Shown here one piece after another: positions 49,572-61,491 of a stretch of DNA of 64,000 nt. Numbering within the stretch: the first letter of the stretch is position 1; each line of letters opens with the position of its first letter. The translations under genes and the position numbers were made by a program. The stretch comes from Okapia johnstoni (Eukaryota; Chordata; Mammalia; Artiodactyla; Giraffidae), in the NCBI GenBank assembly GCA_024291935.2, contig CM044321.1, positions 65,094,985 through 65,158,984 of the forward strand. Reading direction: 5' to 3'. The notes under the pieces were generated by a model, which had not been told where the DNA came from, ran no database searches, and saw only the letters and a program-made list of their open reading frames with translations.

Positions 49572-50554
49572 ACAGCCCTCTGTGCCTTGTAGATGGCAGC
49601 AGAAGGACTCAAACCAAAGGCCAAGTGACCCAGGGCAAGGTTATAGCCACTAAAAGACTCTCCTGTAATCCATTGAAAGCCCCTCCACAATCTTTTTTTT
49701 TAATCTTTAAATATTTGCCAACCTGGTGAATTAGAACTTTTTCAAATCCTTATTGATCTTCTCCAACATGCCCAATCTTGAAATCATTATTTTCCCTATT
49801 AACCAAAAAGGAAAAAAAACTGTTTCTGTTTATTGTTACCACCATCCATTCAGTCGTCGAGACTAGGAGTCTTGTTGGCCTCTCTCCTCCTGTTCACCAG
49901 GCACATCCCATCACCACCAGGCTTTGCCCATTCCATCTCCTCTCTCTGGAATTTGTCCCTCTTTCCTAGCTCTGCTAACACAGACTTCCTGCAGGTCCTT
50001 CTCATCTTCATATGTCCTGTATTCAATAATTCTTGTCTAGAATTGCAAACCTCCACACTGCCAGTGAGAGGTCTTTGTAAGAGAAAATATATGGGAAAGG
50101 ATCATGTAAAACCCCAGCTTAAATCCCTTCAGTGCTCCCCGTTGCCACAATCCCTACAACATCAAGTGCAGATACTGTAATCAGGTGCATTGGTCTTCCA
50201 CAGTTTGGCCCTGAATCTCCGCCCTGCGTCACTCGTTTCAGCCCCTGTAGTATTTCCAGTCTCCAGAGAGCCTTTGTGCTCTAGCCTTTCCTGAATTTGC
50301 TCTGCGTGGTGAATCTGTATCATCATTTAGGACAGGGTTCATGCTTCTCTTATGTGGGATGCCTTCGTTGGCCTTGTTAGAGTCGTTGCTGGGCACCCTC
50401 TCCCTCATGTCCTCTGTGTACCTTGTGCATCTCACCATCAGAGCAATATAAAAGGGATTTTGTTTTTCTTAGAGCCAAACAGTGGATTTTGGTCTGGACA
50501 ACAGAAGGAAGAAATAATGTGTATTCTTTTGGTAAATTTATCATGAGAGGATAA
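49572..50554. other. Unassigned sequence
   Basis: 49800-50450 has the pyrimidine-rich look of old L2 sense sequence ('cctgtattcaataattcttg', 'aaaaccccagcttaaatccc'), but the match is not firm. 51116-51970 and 52077-52538 are unassigned. Confidence 0.4.
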
Positions 50555-50665
50555 CAGAAGTACCACTGTCATCAGGTGGTTGTGAGATAATGCATGTGAA
50601 CTCCTAGCTGCATGTATGGCTCACTGTAAACACTTGATATCTATTAATTATAATTGCTGTTACTG
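50555..50665 (+). mobile_element. MIR SINE 3' half
   Basis: 'gtcatcaggtggttgtgaga', 'taatgcatgtgaactcctag' and 'ggctcactgtaaacacttga' are MIR 3' sequence. Confidence 0.6.
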
Positions 50666-50867
50666 TGATTCATTCAAAAAGACTTCTGATCCAATGGAAA
50701 TTGTAATAAGAGGGACAAAACAAATTTATAGTGGGCTAACAGATGAGTACAAAAAAGCTGTAGAATAAGACAAGGGATGCTTCTTTCCTAAATGATATCA
50801 AATAATGTTGCTGTGATTTAATATGGAAGTTAATTGTAGATGTCTGAGATAATAGAATGATAATAAT

Positions 50868-51115
50868 AACCCTCATTGTGGTAATAACAACAATATAAAT
50901 AATAAGACTAACAGTCATTCATTGCTTACTCTGTACCAGATCATACCAGGCTAAGTGTTTCTTATGAGTTGTCTCATTTCATTTCCACAGAAGCCTCTCA
51001 AAGCAAGCATTTTTGTTCTTTTTGACAGATGAGAACCCCTGAAATTTAGAAAGTTAATTGCGTTGTCCGAGCTTCCACAACTAGACACAGCGGAAGAAGG
51101 GTTTGAAGGAGGTGA
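50868..51115 (-). mobile_element. MIR SINE
   Basis: Antisense MIR: 'attgcttactctgtaccaga', 'tcccatttcatttccacag'-like 'ctcatttcatttccacagaa', 'ttgacagatgagaacccctg', 'agaaagttaattgcgttgtc'. Confidence 0.6.
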
Positions 51116-51970
51116 AATTCATTGTAATTACACCAAGCCCTCAGTGCTCCAGTGCTCGACCTCTGAATTAAGCCCCTATTGTAACTTTGCCCTCAGTCTT
51201 TATGTACAAAGGTCCTTCCGCTTGGAGACTAATGAAAGACTCCTCAACTTACAACATCTTTTCCTTGAAGAAAATCAGGAATCATCTCCTGGGTGATGAT
51301 CCATGTGCACTTTGAAATATGTTTTTGAGAATTCCAGGGGACGTATGAAGAATTTGTCTGAATTCTAAGTTCAGCCACTGAGAGCTTTAGCATTCCTTGT
51401 GATTTGTGGCCCGTATATTACCAATAAAGTAATTAGACAATGGATACTATAGGATTGAGAAACACTGCCCTAATTTTTTTTGTCTTTGAACACAGTCATA
51501 AAATCCACCTGTTACAAATCAAAACTACCCATCTTTGACCCACTGGAGTTATCTTCTTTTTGATGTATTGAATTTGAGGTATCACAATATTCAGTACCAA
51601 TAGGCAATTAGAATTATGAGTGCAGACCGTAGAGATTAGGATATCATCAATATATAGAAGTCATGGAAATGGCTAAGAGACTCAGGTAAAACATATAGAA
51701 TGAAAAAAAACAGTGGAAGCCAGGATGTATAAAACTCAGGTGAAAGTGAGCTGATGGTCCTAAGACTTTATATTTGGTGAGAAACACTTACTCTTTGGAG
51801 ATTTTCTTAACTCTGGTATACACAAATCATTTTACCTTTGTGTATCTTTGTCACTCTTACTGCAATCCCTAATTCCATGGCCAAGCCTAAATATGTATAT
51901 TTAGTTACTTCAAATTCAGCTACTGAAAATCAAGTAGGAGCTGAGCAGAGCAGAGTCTGAGATCAAATTC

Positions 51971-51973
51971 ATT

Positions 51974-52012
<39 letters not shown>

Positions 52013-52076
52013 TAACTCTGACCCAGTGATCAATAATGATTACTTAGTGATAGAATGATGATGATGATGATGATGG
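51971..52076. repeat. (GT)n microsatellite and nearby (GAT)n
   Basis: About 18 GT units at 51975-52009, and about seven GAT units at 52054-52076. Both are likely length-variable. Confidence 0.95.
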
Positions 52077-52571
52077 AATAACATGCCATTTTAGCTAAAC
52101 TAAGCCTTTCTCTCTTCCTACAGAGATAAGGTTCTGCATCTCCTTTTGCCGTCACCCTTACTGATATCTCAGGCGTCTTAGACTATCATCACTTTGACAT
52201 TCTGTCACTGCTGTGTGCCATTAGCATCCTATTCCATAGCACTCGAGGAGAACCTTGACTGCCCTGTGAATTGACCCAGCAATTTTGGCCAAATGCTTTA
52301 GGAATGCTCTTGTACATTATAAACACATCAATTGGCATGTTGATGTGATAATGATGAAATTACCATTCTCTCCATTTCAGTAGCTTCCAGAAAGTCACTC
52401 ATATAGGGATGCTTCCCAGTCTAAAGTAAAGCTCCCTGCCCAGTCCCTGCCATGTTTGAGGCCTTGGGATCTGGGCCAAGAAATGGGTTCAATACCATTG
52501 TCTTGGTCTTTGTTTCTGCTTATTCAACAAGAAACATAAGAATAGTATTACTAAAACCCTCCAAGATCTTT

Positions 52572-53904
52572 TGCTGTTTCAGTTGCTCAGTAATGTCCAA
52601 CTCTCTGTGATCCCATGGACTGTAGCACGCCAGGCTTACATGTCCTTCACCATCTCTGCTCAAATTCATGTCCACAGTCGGTGATGCCATACAACCATCC
52701 CATACTCTGTCATCCTTCTCCTCCTGCCCGCAATCTTTCCCAGCATCAGTGTCTTTTCTAATGAGTTGTCTCTTCCCATCAGGAGACCAAAAAATTGGAG
52801 TTTCAGCTTCAGCATCAGTTCTTCCAATGAATATTCAGGACTGATTTCCTTTAGGATTGACTGATTTGATCTCCTTGCTGTCCAAGGGACTCTCAAGAGT
52901 CCTTTCCAATACCACAGTTCAAAAGCATCAATTCTTCAGCACTCAGCCTTCTTCATGGTCCAACTCTCACATCCATACATGACTACTGGAAAAACCATAG
53001 CTTTGACTAGACAGACCTTTGTTGGTAAAGTAATGTCTCTGCTTTTTAATATGCTGTCTAGCTTGGTCATAGCTTTTCTTCCAAGGAGCAAGTGTCTTTT
53101 AATTTCATGGCTGCTGTCATCATCTGCAATGATTTTGGAGCCCAAGAAAACAAAGTCTGTTACTCTTTCCACTGTTTCCCCATCCATTTCCCACGAAGTG
53201 ATGGGACCAGATGCCATGATCTAAGTTTTTGGAATGTTGAATTTTAAACTAACTTTTTCACTCTCCTCTTTCACCTTTATCGAGAGGCTCTTTAGTTCTT
53301 CTTCCATTTCTGGCATAAGGGTGATGTCATCTGCATACCTGAGGTTATTGATATTTCTCCCGGCAATCTTGATTCCAGGTTTTGCTTCATCCAGCTCATC
53401 ATTTCACATAATGTACTCTGCATAAAGTTAAATAAGCAGGGTGACAATATACAGCCTTGACGTACTCCTTTCCCAGTTTAGAACCAGCCCATTGTTCCAT
53501 GTCCGGTGCTAACTGTTGCTTCTTGACCTGCATGCAGGTTTCTCAGGAGGCAAGTCAGGTGGTCTTGTATTCCCATCTCTTTAAGAATTTTCCACATTTT
53601 GTTGTGATCCAAACAGTCAAAGGCTTTAGCGTAGTCAGTGAAGCAGAAGTAGATGTTTTTCTGAAACTCTCTTGCTTTTTCTGTGATCCAACAGAGAGAT
53701 CAAACTGTTGGCAGTTTGATCTTTGGTTCCTCTACCTTTCTAAATCCAGCTTGAACATCTGGAAGTTCTCAGTTCACGTACTGTTGAGGCCATCTTGGAG
53801 AATTTTGAGCATTACTTTGCTAGCGTGTGAAATGAGTACAATTGTGCTATAGTTTGAACATTCTTTGGCATTGCCTTTCTTTGGGATTGGAATGAAAACT
53901 GTCC
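52572..53904 (-). mobile_element. BovB LINE, 5'-truncated (1.33 kb) with 33-bp TSD
   Basis: Covers RT through the 3' end. On the minus strand NINNLRYADDITLMP-type sequence (near 53345-53290) retains the catalytic YADD of RT motif C, and 52936-53217 gives an open piece with EIKRHLLLGRK and VFPVVMYGCESWTMKK. Frames are broken elsewhere, so it is inactive. The insertion is bounded by 33-bp direct repeats (52539-52571 and 53905-53937), each beginning 'agaatagtattacta' and ending 'ctccaagatcttt', with two mismatches. The 5' breakpoint is the same as in the copy at 62248. Confidence 0.93.
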
Positions 53905-53937
53905 AGAATAGTATTACTAGACCCCTCCAAGATCTTT

Positions 53938-54634
53938 ACACTTAGTGAATTTGCAGACATTATTGACATTAGAAGATTCCTTTGCTCTCAGATAAAAGTT
54001 CCCACTTGCTAAAGATTGCATGTGTTGATCACTCACATGAACTAAACAGGTTCTAATGCAGGAATAAAGAAAGTAGAATCAAAACTCTTGCCTATATCTC
54101 CCACTCCAAGGAACCACCATTGAGATGATGCTCCCAGTTCCTAAAAACTGACTCCTGACTTCTCTCTGATGACAGCAGTACCACTCTAGGATGGTCAACC
54201 TTTGAGTTTGGTAGTGTCTGTGGGGTGGAATATGTGTTGGGAGTTTGGGGAAAGAGGAGGTCAGATCCAGAAGGAGCACTCCTTTTTGCTAGAGACTGAT
54301 ACCTAGTACAAACCATGCAAGTGCTTCACTGGAGTTTTAATCTAAAGTTTCAGAATTTTATTAAGAAATATGCTTTCTTTTTATCACTTGTGATCTTTCC
54401 CTGTTCTATACCTGCTTCTGGTTGTTGGGAAAAATACACTATGGTTGCCCTAATATTAACTGTATTCATGGATCCAAGAAGGATCTTTATAAAGATTTAA
54501 TTCTGTGTTTTCAGCTTTGATAATGTTATCTAGGGCAAGACTCTGAATCTCTCTGGACTATTGTAGTTTTCTCTTCAGTAAAACAAAAGGGTGAAAAGTA
54601 AGAGAGCAAAAAGATTCTGACTTTAATCTTTTGT
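53938..54634. other. Unassigned sequence
   Basis: Nothing recognised. Confidence 0.5.
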
Positions 54635-55000
54635 ACATTCATTCATAAAATATTTAATGAAGGAGCACAAGGTATATCAGTAAGATACAGACCAATCCAC
54701 CAATAAAGTTCATTGTAGAGTACAAGAGAGAGACCTATGAACAATGGACACACATATTGCATGACAAATGCTGTAGTAAGGTCATTACTATACTAGAGGA
54801 TCACATTTTCCAGAATAAATTAAATTAGGATGACATTTGGGAGGGTTTCCCCAAAGAAGATGTCAGTTGTGTTGGGCTTTGGACAGTGATTAGGGTTTGA
54901 TCCATTGGGATTATGGGGAAGCAGTTCCAGGCAGAAGATAGAGAATAAGTGAAGTTTCTGCAAGTTTAAGGAATGATGGGCCCTCAGCTTTTACTAAATC
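54635..55000 (-). mobile_element. L2-like LINE, diverged
   Basis: 'acattcattcataaaatatt', 'gggagggtttccccaaagaa' and 'gcagttccaggcagaagata' suggest antisense L2. The match is weak in the middle. Confidence 0.4.
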
Positions 55001-56884
55001 GAATGTATGGATGATGGGGAGTGGCAGTAGATGGAATATGAAAGCATACAACACAGAACCATTAGGGACATTGAATCCTATGGTAAAGAATTTAAGAGAA
55101 TGGGAAATAAAGTACTCTTTCTCTTCCTTATTTTGAAAGCAATATGACAGTCACAATTCATAGAAACCAAGATAATTCTTTAAAGATGATAATTCTTTGT
55201 TGGGTGACCTCTTAATGAAAAATAAAGAAGAAGAAATATGTATCACACTATCTTGAGTGCTCTATGGATTCAGAGTGAGTTGCCTCTTTCAAGTGGTTGC
55301 CTCATTTTTTAATGTTTACCATGGTTACTGGTGTTTGGTTTGGCTCTTGAACTGTCCTGGAATTGATTCATCTTCCCAGACAGCTGCTCCTTTGAAGCAT
55401 CACTGCAAGAGAGCTTTGCTACTTATCTAGACAGAGTGTAAACTTATCCATCAAAACATAAATAGCACCCAAGTAACCTTCATGTCTGGAGGCCAGAGGC
55501 TGCTTTCCCATTGAAGATCTGCCAAGTTTAGAATGACCAGATTCTTACTGACCTCTCTGAAACTGCAGAGAGGGACCCCAACATGAAAACTTCTACTTCT
55601 GCTCTCAGTCTTTTATATACACCCTTTACTACTCTAGTAAGAAATCTCTATAGGGCTTCCCATGACCACAAAGGTACTACACTGCAGTATTGTACTTGCT
55701 CTCGGGCAACCGAATAGGATTTTCCATTGCTTTGTCTTCTTCCCTACTAGCATTAGAATTTTTTTGCTTTTTTCTTACCACCCTTCACCACCAAATGTTC
55801 AGGCCTGAAGTTTCTTATTATTCTAATCATTGAGTTCCTTTTCTCATGGGGTCTGAGAGGGGGTCCATGAGGATAGTCAGTGGGTGTCTTCTATTCACAG
55901 CATCTGGATCAGAGCCAGGAGGGAGATTGATCCTAGGAATTTATGCAAAAGCTTCAATAGGGCTTGTGATGCACCAATCACATTTCTCAGGATGCCTCAA
56001 AGGTGGTGAGTGTGACTCTTTCTGTGGTTCATGCTCTCTCTCCCTTTCCAAAGAGTGCCTTGCTAGCAATCAGAGAGATTTGGCAAAGCCCGAGAGGCTG
56101 AGTGCCACCGAAACCAAAGAGTTTCTGGTTCAAATTTGTTTTCCTGTTAGGTGTTGCTGGGAGACCCAGTCCCTCCAAACCACTGCCAACTATGTGAAAT
56201 CCAGCAATTTGGTAGAGCAAAGAAATTTGTTGGCAAGCACAGAACAACAAATTGTTGGCTAATAGCAAAAACTGGAGATGACTCTATTAATGGATCCTGA
56301 AAAGCCTTTTGTCAACTCTGTGAGAAGTCTAATCTAAATCTGAGAAGCTGGACCTGTAGCAGGGACAGAGAGCACAGGCAAATTGCAGAAGACAGAGGAT
56401 ATTTTTCCACCATTAGGAGCTGTTTGTTACTTGGAAAGGACTCCCAGGCTTAGTATCCATTATGGAAAACAATGATGTGATTGGATGCTTACAGCCCAAG
56501 TGCTTTGAGAAATGATAAGGGAAGAAAAACACATAGACTGTATGCTAGCATCTGCCCTTCGAATTCACAGACTTTTCTCACCAGTTTCTTTGACAAAGAA
56601 GAAAGGATGTCATGATAATGAAAATGTGTCATTCTGTGAAATGAGATGGAGTAGGAGTTAGATGTTGATAATGTCAGTTCTCAGAACATATCCCTGTCAC
56701 TGCCTAACCAACTCTACAGATTTTTAGTGTGTCTTTTGATGTAGAATGTCACTGTGTTCAAAATGTTATATGTGTGGATATGTTTCCGCATACATTTAGA
56801 TTAGGCGTATCTGAATTTTGTTGGATCCTTATAGGAAAAAGTTGTTGATTACCATTTGTTATGGAAATTTCTCACCTTTTATTA
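55001..56884. other. Unassigned sequence, 1.9 kb
   Basis: A 138-codon plus frame at 55846-56262 overlaps a minus frame and has no domain-like feature. Treated as chance. Confidence 0.5.
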
Positions 56885-57665
56885 ATTTATTCAACTATAT
56901 CAGTAAATATTTATTGGTCATTTAGTATGTGTTCAGCTCTGTATTAGGTGGTGAAGATATAGCAGTGAACAAAATTAAGTAAAAATTCCTATAATCTTAG
57001 AGGTTATATTATAGTGCAAGGAGAGGAATATAAGCAAACATGTAAGTAAAATACATAGTGTGTTGATAAATAATAAGTATTAAGGAGGAAAATAAAGCAG
57101 AAAAAAGCGATGGGGTGTTGCAATTTTAATTAAGGTGGCGAGAGAAGACGTCACTAATCAGGAGTCATTTGTACAAAGATTTGAGGGAAGTGAAGAGTGT
57201 TCCATACAAAGGGAGGTGCAAGTTCCAAGTTCTGGACTGAGCCTGGAGCGCTCCTGACACATCTGAACAAGAGCAAGGAGACCAGTATAGCTGGGGTGAC
57301 ATGAACAAGAAAGGGAGAGCAGTAAACCTCAAGGCGAGATCAGAGGATTTCCCCAGGATGAGTGAGCCAGTGGTGGGACATTGTGTAGGGCTTGGTAACC
57401 ATCCATAAGGACTTTGGCTTTTATGTAAGTGAGTGAGAGGTGATGCAGGACATGACTTAAGTCATGTTTTAAAGGAATCATTCAGGCTGTAGCAAGTCAA
57501 GCACAGAATGAGGGAGAACAATTACAAAATTATTATATGAAGCTAAATGAGAGATGATGGCCCATGGTGGAAGCAGAGGAGGTGTAGAGATGGAGTTGGA
57601 TTCTGAAGATATTTTGAATGTGGATCAAGCAGTTGTTGGAGTAGGCAGGCACTGGGGACAGACTT
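56885..57665 (-). mobile_element. L2 LINE, about 780 bases
   Basis: Antisense L2: 'cagtaaatatttattggtca', 'gaagatatagcagtgaacaa', 'agcaaggagaccagtatagc', 'ttgtgtagggcttggtaacc', 'aaggactttggcttttatgt', 'ttttaaaggaatcattcagg', 'gagagatgatggcccatggt'. The longest L2 in the right half. Confidence 0.75.
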
Positions 57666-57723
57666 TGGGGAAAGTTGAGGGTAAGTCTCAGAGAGGGATG
57701 TCAGCAGTCAACTCTCCTGAAAG

Positions 57724-57935
57724 TGAAAGTGAAATTGAAGTCGCTCAGTCGTGTCCGACTCTTTGCGACCCCATGGACTATAGCCTACCAGGTTCCTCTG
57801 TCCATGAGATTTTCCAGGCGAGAATACTGGAGTGGGTTGCCATTTTCTTCTCCAGGAGATCTTCTTAACCCAGGGATTGAGCCCGGGTCTCCTGCAGTGT
57901 AGGCAGACACTTTACGGTCTGAACCACCAGGGAAG
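57724..57935 (-). mobile_element. Bov-tA/BovA SINE with TSD
   Basis: 'gtcgctcagtcgtgtccgac', 'tctttgcgaccccatggact', 'ttgagcccgggtctcctgca'. It is close to consensus, so young. 'tcctgaaag' (57715-57723) and 'tcctgagag' (57936-57944) flank it. Confidence 0.93.
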
Positions 57936-58004
57936 TCCTGAGAGCTGGGGAAATCAGTGACTTGATCTTCTGAGGGACATATGTATACTACTACATCTAT
58001 TTCT

Positions 58005-58190
58005 ATACCTTCCAGCGGTAACCAGAGTTACAATTGTTATTCCCATTTTACAGGTAAGAAAACTGAGATTTAAAGAGATTAAATAGCTTACCCAAATTCT
58101 CAAAGTTGCAAATGATGCATCTAAGTCTTAAACAGGTCTTCTGATGTCATGTCCTGCCAACACTCTTTCCTCCATCACATAACCCACCAC
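58005..58190 (-). mobile_element. MIR SINE
   Basis: 'ttattcccattttacaggta', 'agaaaactgagatttaaaga' and 'aatagcttacccaaattctc' are antisense MIR. Confidence 0.75.
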
Positions 58191-58377
58191 CTCCTTGTCA
58201 CAGGTATCTACTTACTAAATAGAAGACCAGATTCCACCTGCAGTGTTGAAATGCCTGCTCTTAGAGTGAGCTGCTGTGATTAAACTACATGTCCTCATGT
58301 GTGTCAACCTGAAGATCTCTGTCCATGAGCAGAGGCATGGGCTGGAACACAGCTGTATTTTGTGTCATGGACTGGGC

Positions 58378-58507
58378 ACCTTGCCTCCTCCTCAGTCCTC
58401 CCTTCCTCCCTCTTCTCTTCCTTCCTCTCTTTTTCCTTTCTCTCTCTCTGTCTTCCTTCCTTCCTGCCTTCCCTTTTTTCCCTTATTTCCTTCCTCTCTT
58501 CCCTTGA
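58378..58507. repeat. Polypyrimidine (CT-rich) tract
   Basis: About 130 bases almost purely C and T on the plus strand, with CTTCC, TCCC and TCTC motifs. The complementary strand gives an artificial Lys/Arg/Glu-rich frame, which is not a gene. Confidence 0.95.
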
Positions 58508-58966
58508 CCAGCTTGTAATAATGAGAACTATATTTTGTTGCCAGCAAACTACTAACTGCTGTCTATGCATTTCCCCATTTATTTGTTGTTGAAAGAATGA
58601 ACAAAAAAGCTGCTGTAAGAACCTGAATATCGATCCTTGGAAGGGGAGTGCCTTGAAGTAGGGGAGATTCTCTCTTTGAACCTGTTCCTTCAGGGATGCC
58701 TGTGGAGGAGCAGTTTGCATGAAAGATATAAGGTTTTATGTCAGAGAAGTCCAACTGGAGACAGATTTGAGAGATTCTGAACATGTTCTTCTAAAAGTTT
58801 GCTTCCTAAACCTCTGACTGGTAATCCATGAGCTAGTTTCCTACTTCATTTTATCCTTCCTGTTGTTTCTAACTGTGAATAAATGTAAACAAGAATTGCA
58901 TTTAGGACAAGCACAGCTTTGCCTCTCACTCCTTCTTTAAGCTTTTTCAATGGAGGTTTCCTTCTT

Positions 58967-59050
58967 CAGATGCTGGATGGAGATGCTGGCAGATTCCAGC
59001 ATCTGGGATTTTAAAGCATCATCCCAGCATCTGGGATAATAAAGCATTCT
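58967..59050. repeat. Small direct and inverted repeat cluster
   Basis: 'cagatgctgg' (58967-58976) is complementary to 'ccagcatctg' (58996-59005). A ~27-base unit starting 'ccagcatctgggat' occurs at 58996-59022 and 59024-59050. Confidence 0.85.
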
Positions 59051-60748
59051 GTTTATTTTTGGAAAAAGCACATTCTTATGGTGATTTGGGGTTGCAGGCA
59101 TAATCTCAATTTCAAACACTTAATGTCCAGTCCAAGGTATTACTCAAGACGTTTCCCTTGGTTTAACATCAATGAAAGTGTCAGGCTTTTCCTGACACAT
59201 ACATGAGCCAGTGGCCTTACACTCTGGGCCTTGCAGATATTAATAGCTGTCTTTGGTCCTGTTTAGGGGCCATACACTCTGTAGGTTCTGGTGTGGGCCC
59301 TCTCACCTTAAATTGTTGTAAGAAAGCATGAGTCTCTATTCTTGGTGGTCACCTGTGGTTCCTTTCTCAGCTCGAGGCATCGTTAGGATCCCTACCCCAT
59401 TTCCCAACAACCTCTTTCTGCCGGTGGCTCCTTGCACCTCCTAGTAACTCTGTCCGTTGGGACAGGACCCAGGTACTCACACAAACACCCTGTGTCCTTC
59501 AAGGCCCATGTCTGACCTGGCATAGAAATGTGGCCATGGTACCCAGTGGCAGGGCAGTGTGTTGACCCGCTCCCCAAACCCTTACTGGATTTCCTGTGCA
59601 GGAGTCAGACCACACCTATAGTTGTCCTCAGCTTCCTCCAGTGAGAACAGGGAGCCAGTTCCTGCACTGTGAAGTTTCAGGGGAGGCAAGCCAAGTGCTC
59701 CAGGAAAAGCTGTGTGCCCCTGAGAAATATTCTTCCTCTTCCTGCATTGAGGAGGAGAAAGAGGCTTTGGTAAAACAGTGGTGGGACATCACCCTCCTTC
59801 CAGTATACTTCTCTGTTCCTCACATACACAGGTAAAAATATCCTAAGTGAGAAATAAAGGTGACAGGAGGTGGTTACTTAGGCAGCAAATTTGAGGGAGG
59901 TCAGGGAGCTTCTGGAGAAGGGTGGCTATGATGACCCCCACAGGAAGGAGCCTTGGAGAAGCTGGAGGAGGGAGCAGGAAGTGGGTGCTGTCACTGCCTC
60001 CCATTACTCATTGCTTCCTTTGCCTCACATAACTTGGGGTGGGGATTCGGTGCTTCTGGCTTCCTGCCCTACTGTGTGCTGTGACATCCCTTAAGATGTG
60101 GGATGCTCATGCCCCAAAGTGGCATCCAGCAGTGAGGAGAGAGGTGTGGGGCTGGAGATGGGCTGAAATGCTCACTCTCAGAAAGTCCTCCTCATGCCTG
60201 TAAATTATGCTTCTCCATAACAGTTAAGTAAAGGGAAGTAGGTAATTTTGCGAGTGGAAAAACCACTTTCAATTGCAAAAAAAAAATGCTTATAAGATTC
60301 CAAGAATTTCAGCTTGCAAGTCAGAAATTTCACACCCAAAATGAAATTGGCGAGAAGCCCAGAACTCGCCATTTTCACTTTAGGTACTAAAATTCTCACG
60401 TGGATATACTTAAGGAGTAACCAGGGTATTAAAATGTCCTTTGGGCTTTTAAGATTTATATACATATGATTCACTGGCATGGTTATTTACTTAGCAAATA
60501 AATTCAGAGTTGGTTTTGTTATTTTGGAAATGTCTAAGAATCACACATTTATTTATTTCTAAGACAGTTTATGATCAGAAAGCATTGAGATTCTTACAAA
60601 GAAGATGTATATAATTAATGATCTGTTGGCATGCTTTCACATCTTGCATATTCTTTGTGAGAATCGAATATTATAGTGTTTTCCTCTAACTGGATGTGCT
60701 AGGATCTTATTAAGTGGTTAAGTCAGTTGGATAAGAGAATCTTAGAAG
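59051..60748. other. Unassigned sequence, GC-richer in its first kilobase
   Basis: No repeat recognised. It contains the exon-like frame at 59601-59831. 60180-60748 is AT-rich and featureless. Confidence 0.5.
59601..59831 (+). other. Exon-like open frame with splice-like borders (speculative)
   Basis: A frame of about 77 residues (GESDHT-like start, then SQVLQEKLCAPEKYSS and EEEKEALVKQWWDITLLP) lies between 'ggatttcctgtgcag', a reasonable acceptor, and 'cacag/gtaaaaat', a reasonable donor. The surrounding 59.2-60.1 kb is richer in GC than its neighbours and free of recognised repeats. I do not recognise the protein. Length and signals are within what chance produces, so this is only a candidate. 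Confidence 0.15.
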
Positions 60749-61420
60749 CTTAATCCTCTCCAATTGGATATGGTAATTAAACATTTGTTATACACCTATA
60801 GAGGGTTGTGAACTACATAGGATAAACGAGCAGGGTCTGTTCTCCATGTCCAGTAAATATATAAATATATACACACCCGTGGGCTTTCCAGGGAGTTCTA
60901 GTGGTAAAGAACCAGCCTGCCAATGGAGGACAAAGATGCTGGTTCGATCCCTGTTTTGGGAAGATCCCTTGAAGGAGGACATGGCAACCCAGTCCAGTAT
61001 TCTTGCCTGGAGAATCCCATGGACAGAGGTGTCTGGTGGGCTACAGTCCACAGGGTTGCAAAGAGTTAGACACAACTGAAGCGACTTAATCCTCTCCAAT
61101 TGGATATGGTAATTAAACATTTGTTATACACCTATAGAGGGTTGTGAACTACATAGGATAAACGAGCAGGGTCTGTTCTCCATGTCCAGTAAATATATAA
61201 ATATATACACACCCGTGGGCTTTCCAGGGAGTTCTAGTGGTAAAGAACCAGCCTGCCAATGGAGGACAAAGATGCTGGTTCGATCCCTGTTTTGGGAAGA
61301 TCCCTTGAAGGAGGACATGGCAACCCAGTCCGGTATTCTTGCCTGGAGAATCCCATGGACAGAGGTGTCTGGTGGGCTACAGTCCACAGGGTTGCAAAGA
61401 GTTAGACACAACTGAAGCGA
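60749..61420. repeat. 336-bp perfect-period tandem duplication
   Basis: 60749-61084 and 61085-61420 are the same 336 bases. The only difference I see is 'gtccagtatt' versus 'gtccggtatt'. Each unit holds ~140 bases of unique flank plus most of a BovA. A shared CTTA marks both junctions (60749, 61085 and 61421). Confidence 0.95.
60891..61088 (+). mobile_element. BovA SINE, copy in unit 1
   Basis: Head 'gggctttccagggagttcta', tail 'agttagacacaactgaagcg'. The left TSD 'cacccgt' is at 60884-60890. The copy is cut short by the duplication junction. Confidence 0.9.
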
Positions 61421-61443
61421 CTTAGCAAGTATGCATGCATAGG
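61227..61443 (+). mobile_element. BovA SINE, copy in unit 2, with original tail
   Basis: Identical to the unit-1 copy except one base. It keeps the original 3' tail ('cttagcaagtatgcatgcat') and the right TSD 'cacccgt' at 61444-61450. Confidence 0.92.
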
Positions 61444-61491
61444 CACCCGTACATACATGGTCCACAGAGGCAATAAGCCTTTTAACAAATA

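Noticed and set aside
55846..56262. 138-codon plus frame
   Set aside because: No domain-like pattern, overlaps an opposite-strand frame of similar length, no splice context.
58304..58720. 138-codon minus frame rich in Lys, Arg and Glu
   Set aside because: The charged middle is only the complement of the polypyrimidine tract at 58378-58507.
61124..61465. Two near-identical protein frames on each strand at 60.8-61.5 kb
   Set aside because: They arise from the tandem duplication of a SINE and its flank, not from a gene family.
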